Of a DNA stretch of 27,129 nt, positions 24,573-27,129 are shown piece by piece (position 1 is the first letter of the stretch; every line of letters starts with the position of its first letter). The translations under genes were made by a program, and so were the position numbers. The notes beneath the pieces were generated by a model. It was not told the origin of the DNA and did not search any database. It saw nothing but the letters and a program-made list of their open reading frames with translations. The DNA is taken from the IMG/VR virus record IMGVR_UViG_3300032401_000069, positions 1 to 27,129 of that record. One strand, given 5' to 3'. The DNA is from a virus.

Positions 24573-25964
24573 TTACCCCATCCAGCTTGAAGGTCTTGGA
24601 TAATTGTTTATTGGTTTGATTCTCATTCTTGGTTTTTCTTTTGAAAAGGTCAAGGTGAAAGCGTCCCCACCGTCCGGGCTTTCTAAGCCTCTTGCTTTCA
24701 TTTCATCTTTTGTTTCCACTCTTATTTTTCCATTTGATAAGACTTTGTATCTTGGCCCCGCTAACTCGGAAATCAAAACTTGATCTTCTGGAATGTCACA
24801 CGCTTTTTCATTAAACCAATCCCTAGCGGCAAACCAAAGTTCGTCCCTCATTTTAGGATATTTTTCATTCATTGACGACACTTCACAAGCGTTTATTCCC
24901 ACAACTGGTAATTCAAGCTCCTTAAGTCTATCAACTACCCCAGCACCAAGACCGACTACATCGACAACAATCTTTGATGGCTTTTTTTCTTTTTCCGTGT
25001 TGTCCCACTCCGTCTTAATAAGCCCAACCGTAGACATTAAATCTTTTTGCGCCCAATATTTTAATGGCTCAAGTAATTTTGGCCCTTGTCGTTTCGCTAG
25101 GGCCGTACGATTGAAGCCATACCTTGCAACGTCTACACCCCAAACAGTTTCCCCAAAACCTTCAATTCCCCGATTAACGGCTGCCTCTAAAACATCAAGG
25201 CCTATAATACAATCATCATTACTAACTGGAAATTCACCCAATACACGAATTTTGTAAATATTCGACTCAAGCCCATACTTCGCCATATCCTCGATATATT
25301 TCGGGTCAACTTGTGAGGAATCAAAACAAGAAACTGTGAAATTAGTCCACTTAGCTCTAAATCTATGAAAAGTGTCGAAGAAATATCCGCTAGTTCTAGT
25401 CGGGTTTGAAAAAAGAATTATCTTTGATTCAGCCGTGGACATGGAGCCTTCAATAACCTCGTAAACATTATTTGGAATACCAGAGGCCTCATCAATTAGA
25501 TAAAGGATATTCTTAGCGTGTTTTCCGGCCAACGACTCCGGCTGATCTCTTCTTGCAGTTCGGGCAATTCCGAAATTTTCTTTTGGGGCCTCTAGTAGTT
25601 GAATGGTATCTTCATTTTGGTGAAACAGGCTTGCAAAATTATATTTGGCCATTCTAAGCCACATTGATTTTTCTGCCCATAAAACATCATATAGCTGCGA
25701 AGCGGTGGGGGCAGTTGTAGGAACCTTCGCTGGTGTCCTAGTAGAAAGAAACCATAAAAGAATCCAACTCATTAAAGCAGATTTACCTGTGCCATGACCA
25801 CTTTTAACAGATATTCTTTGTTTATATGGTAATATTTCTAATACTTTTTTTTGCCAAATTTCTAACTTTAATTCAGGCCATAAGTCAGCAACAAACAGGT
25901 TTGGGCTGTCACGCCATTGAACTAATTTCTTTCTTAAATAATCTTGATCTGTTTGTAAATTCAA
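24573..25964 (-). CDS. terL: Terminase large subunit, 463 aa
   Basis: This is the DNA-packaging motor. In the ATPase domain the Walker A is SGHGTGKS (55-62), the Walker B is ILYLIDEAS (153-161, Asp158-Glu159) and the coupling motif is SNPT (186-189). In the nuclease domain the acidic residues are Asp278 in GVDVARYG, Asp335 in VVDVVGLG and Asp434 in GGDAF. The set is complete, so the enzyme should both translocate and cut DNA. The start is a TTG at 25964 overlapping the stop of the preceding small gene (TTGA). An in-frame TGA lies just upstream, so no longer start exists, and GGAG/GGAAAAG lies before it. P22 cuts by headful packaging; the mode here cannot be read from the sequence alone. Confidence 0.95.
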   Translation of the reverse strand: MNLQTDQDYLRKKLVQWRDSPNLFVADLWPELKLEIWQKKVLEILPYKQRISVKSGHGTGKSALMSWILLWFLSTRTPAKVPTTAPTASQLYDVLWAEKSMWLRMAKYNFASLFHQNEDTIQLLEAPKENFGIARTARRDQPESLAGKHAKNILYLIDEASGIPNNVYEVIEGSMSTAESKIILFSNPTRTSGYFFDTFHRFRAKWTNFTVSCFDSSQVDPKYIEDMAKYGLESNIYKIRVLGEFPVSNDDCIIGLDVLEAAVNRGIEGFGETVWGVDVARYGFNRTALAKRQGPKLLEPLKYWAQKDLMSTVGLIKTEWDNTEKEKKPSKIVVDVVGLGAGVVDRLKELELPVVGINACEVSSMNEKYPKMRDELWFAARDWFNEKACDIPEDQVLISELAGPRYKVLSNGKIRVETKDEMKARGLESPDGGDAFTLTFSKEKPRMRIKPINNYPRPSSWMG

Positions 25965-26167
25965 TGAATCTTTTCCACTCCCTCAAGGGAAAGATATTTC
26001 AAATGTTGATTCAGTTGAATGGTTTTTTGCATTAATTCCTTGAGTCGGCCCTTTCCAACAAAATAATTTTTTTTCTCTAACGCTTCTATTCCTATTTCAA
26101 GTTCTCTGATTCTTAAATCAAAAAAAGTAGGAAGGGCAGAAAATTTAATCATAAAAACGGATTTCAT
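25961..26167 (-). CDS. Hypothetical helical protein, 68 aa
   Basis: This is a small unrecognised protein between the packaging genes. I place the start at the ATG at 26167, which overlaps the previous stop as ATGA; a GTG at 26179 is possible. After a hydrophobic N-terminus (MKSVFMIKFSALPTFFDLRI) the rest is a Lys/Glu/Leu helix (RELEIGIEALEKK, then KGRLKELMQKTIQLNQHL) that may form a coiled coil. It overlaps the TTG start of the large terminase gene. Position and coupling suggest a link to packaging, for example a terminase accessory, but nothing more is visible. Confidence 0.6.
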   Translation of the reverse strand: MKSVFMIKFSALPTFFDLRIRELEIGIEALEKKNYFVGKGRLKELMQKTIQLNQHLKYLSLEGVEKIH

Positions 26168-26442
26168 AATAAGGCACACTCATTATCAAATTTTTCTTCC
26201 CTCATAATAGATTTATTTCCAAAGTGATCGACTAAAATCCAATCTCCTTTCCTTCCAAAAAGAGTCCCACTCAAAGTTTTTATGATGAAATGTTTCCCAA
26301 TTTTCTTCGCAAGAAAATGAACAGGCTTTTTAATTACTTTACTCCACGTTTCATCAACCGCTATTTGACTTAGGTTAGGCATTGTTTCGGCGGTTCTCCC
26401 TGACTCACAAGCGCATTTATTTTGTGGTTTCCTAGTTCTCAA
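26164..26442 (-). CDS. Small basic protein with a PGDY-like C-terminal motif, 92 aa
   Basis: The start is given as the TTG at 26442, which overlaps the previous stop as TTGA. The Shine-Dalgarno there is weak, and an ATG at 26382 (72 aa) is an alternative. The first half has two Cys (NKCACES) and is polar. The second half, VIKKPVHFLAKKIGKHFII followed by GRKGDWILVDHFGNKSIMREEKFDNE, resembles the short 'PGDYLV...G..Y.v....F...Y' domain found in many small phage proteins of unknown function. The lead KPVxxxA/KK also fits that family. The similarity is by eye. It sits between the small and large terminase genes in a coupled chain. Confidence 0.55.
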   Translation of the reverse strand: MRTRKPQNKCACESGRTAETMPNLSQIAVDETWSKVIKKPVHFLAKKIGKHFIIKTLSGTLFGRKGDWILVDHFGNKSIMREEKFDNECALL

Positions 26443-26756
26443 GCTTGCACCGTCCCTGCGATAAATAGATCAGGTTGGTTTAAGACTTCTACTTTTTCCA
26501 AAACTTCTTTTTTCTTCCCATGAGTTTCCTCGATCTCTCTTAAAAGCTCCATGAAAGACCCTTGATTTGTTTCTAAGTTCAATGTTTGTGTAGCACGGCC
26601 ATAGCCACGGTCTAAAAGGATTTGTGCTGCCTGTATTTTTATTGCGTCTTTAGTTCTTTCGCTTAAGACGATCTCAATTAATGACTCGACAATTTCTTCG
26701 CCGCACTCCTGTATTCTGGCCTGTAATCTTTTATGTGGATTTGTTTCATTAATCAT
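26439..26756 (-). CDS. Putative terminase small subunit, 105 aa
   Basis: The likely start is the ATG at 26756; a TTG at 26777 is in frame but lacks a Shine-Dalgarno. The core (NPHKRLQARIQECGEEIVESLIEIVLSERTKDAIKIQAAQILLDRGYGRATQTL) is an all-helical unit. Its ending 'AA.ILLDRGYG(R/K)..Q' is common in phage proteins encoded just before the large terminase and annotated as small terminases. The C-terminus is acidic and then basic (LREIEETHGKKKEV). Small terminases recognise the packaging site and feed DNA to the large subunit. It starts within the last codons of the 82-aa gene, and two further small genes lie between it and the large terminase. Confidence 0.6.
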   Translation of the reverse strand: MINETNPHKRLQARIQECGEEIVESLIEIVLSERTKDAIKIQAAQILLDRGYGRATQTLNLETNQGSFMELLREIEETHGKKKEVLEKVEVLNQPDLFIAGTVQA

Positions 26757-26997
26757 TTTCTTCGTTATCCTCTTCAACCATTCTTAATTGAAAAGTTTCT
26801 AATGGCAATCCAAAACATCGTGCGATCTCTTTAAGGTTCTTTACCTCTTCAAACTCAAACTTAGTACCATTGGAAAGACCTATAACTAAAAATCTATTTG
26901 TTTTGTTATAGTCAATATATTCTATTTTTTCTTGATTAAAGATATAAGTATGGGAAGGACATTCAATCGTAAAAAACCATGAGTCATATTCGTCCAT
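26749..26997 (-). CDS. Hypothetical acidic protein, 82 aa
   Basis: I do not recognise this protein. It has an aromatic N-terminus (MDEYDSWFFTIECPSHTYIF) and a beta-strand-rich middle (NRFLVIGLSNGTKFEFEEV). A helix follows (NLKEIARCFGLPLETFQLRMV) and then a very acidic tail (EEDNEEND). The 'EIARCFGLPLETF' segment looks like a short helix-turn-helix-like piece, but it is too short to call. AGGAG precedes the ATG, and the tail overlaps the putative small terminase gene. It is the first complete gene of the operon within the window. Confidence 0.65.
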   Translation of the reverse strand: MDEYDSWFFTIECPSHTYIFNQEKIEYIDYNKTNRFLVIGLSNGTKFEFEEVKNLKEIARCFGLPLETFQLRMVEEDNEEND

Positions 26998-27012
26998 ATA
27001 GTAAAACTCTCC

Positions 27013-27126
27013 TTACTCTTGTCTTATAATGCCCAACAATCTTTCTGTTTCCATAATAAGCCCCGGAATGATTTCTTGGCAAAATAATTGATTTGAATAA
27101 CTTGAATTTCTTTTTATTTGATCGTT
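27013..27126 (-). CDS. Possible small ORF at the window edge (37 codons)
   Basis: A frame of 37 codons reads NDQIKRNSSYSNQ ... PGLIMETERLLGIIRQE and stops at 27013, just before the ribosome binding site of the 82-aa gene. The composition looks protein-like. However, an in-frame TAA closes it at 27127-27129 and no ATG, GTG or TTG occurs in its first 24 codons; the first is an ATG giving only 13 residues. It may use an unusual start (for example ATA), be a decayed gene, or reflect an error at the contig end. Confidence 0.25.
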   Translation of the reverse strand, partial: NDQIKRNSSYSNQLFCQEIIPGLIMETERLLGIIRQE

Positions 27127-27129
27127 TTA

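Noticed and set aside
24793-25257. Plus-strand open frame of 154 codons
   Set aside because: It is antisense to the nuclease half of the large terminase, whose motifs are intact. Its Ser/Pro/Thr-rich composition is typical of a shadow frame.

Overview
The window is most of the late (structural) half of a tailed bacteriophage genome with P22-like (podovirus) organisation. The DNA is AT-rich. All recognisable virion genes lie on the minus strand and read from right to left in one densely packed operon. Genes are separated by 0-30 bases, or overlap as ATGA, TTGA or TAATG, and several start with TTG. Only one gene (440-808) reads the other way. The inner/outer membrane spanin pair points to a Gram-negative host; the host itself cannot be named from the sequence. 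No integrase, repressor, polymerase or endolysin is visible here.

Right part (27.0-24.6 kb) is DNA packaging: an unknown 82-aa protein, a putative small terminase, two small proteins and the large terminase (ATPase plus nuclease). From 24.5 to 17.7 kb comes the head: P22-type portal, scaffold, a phage-encoded GroES-like co-chaperonin translationally coupled to the scaffold, the P22-type major coat protein, then the gp4-like and gp10-like head-completion proteins. The coat gene has its own strong sigma70-type promoter with an inverted repeat at the expected start point, a structured leader, and an intrinsic terminator directly after it. This suggests it is transcribed more than its neighbours.

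From 17.7 to 12.8 kb lie a small coiled-coil protein and three probable internal (ejection) proteins. From 12.8 to 2.1 kb there is an unusually large host-recognition block: two paralogous tail proteins with a tailspike-like N-terminus, a small free-standing discoidin-domain protein, and a 1427-aa protein. Together these carry about ten discoidin (F5/8 type C)-like domains, two LamG-like jelly rolls, a carbohydrate-binding-module-like domain nested inside a discoidin domain, and a 196-residue array of fourteen short 'DFR' repeats.

The left part (2.1-0.8 kb) is a lysis/envelope cluster. It has an inner spanin, a 46-aa TTG-start lipoprotein (outer spanin), a ten-cysteine secreted protein and a two-helix membrane protein. 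It ends in a tRNA-like gene whose anticodon loop is too long. The first 439 bases are non-coding and hold a plausible promoter and a 12-bp palindrome ahead of the single plus-strand gene.
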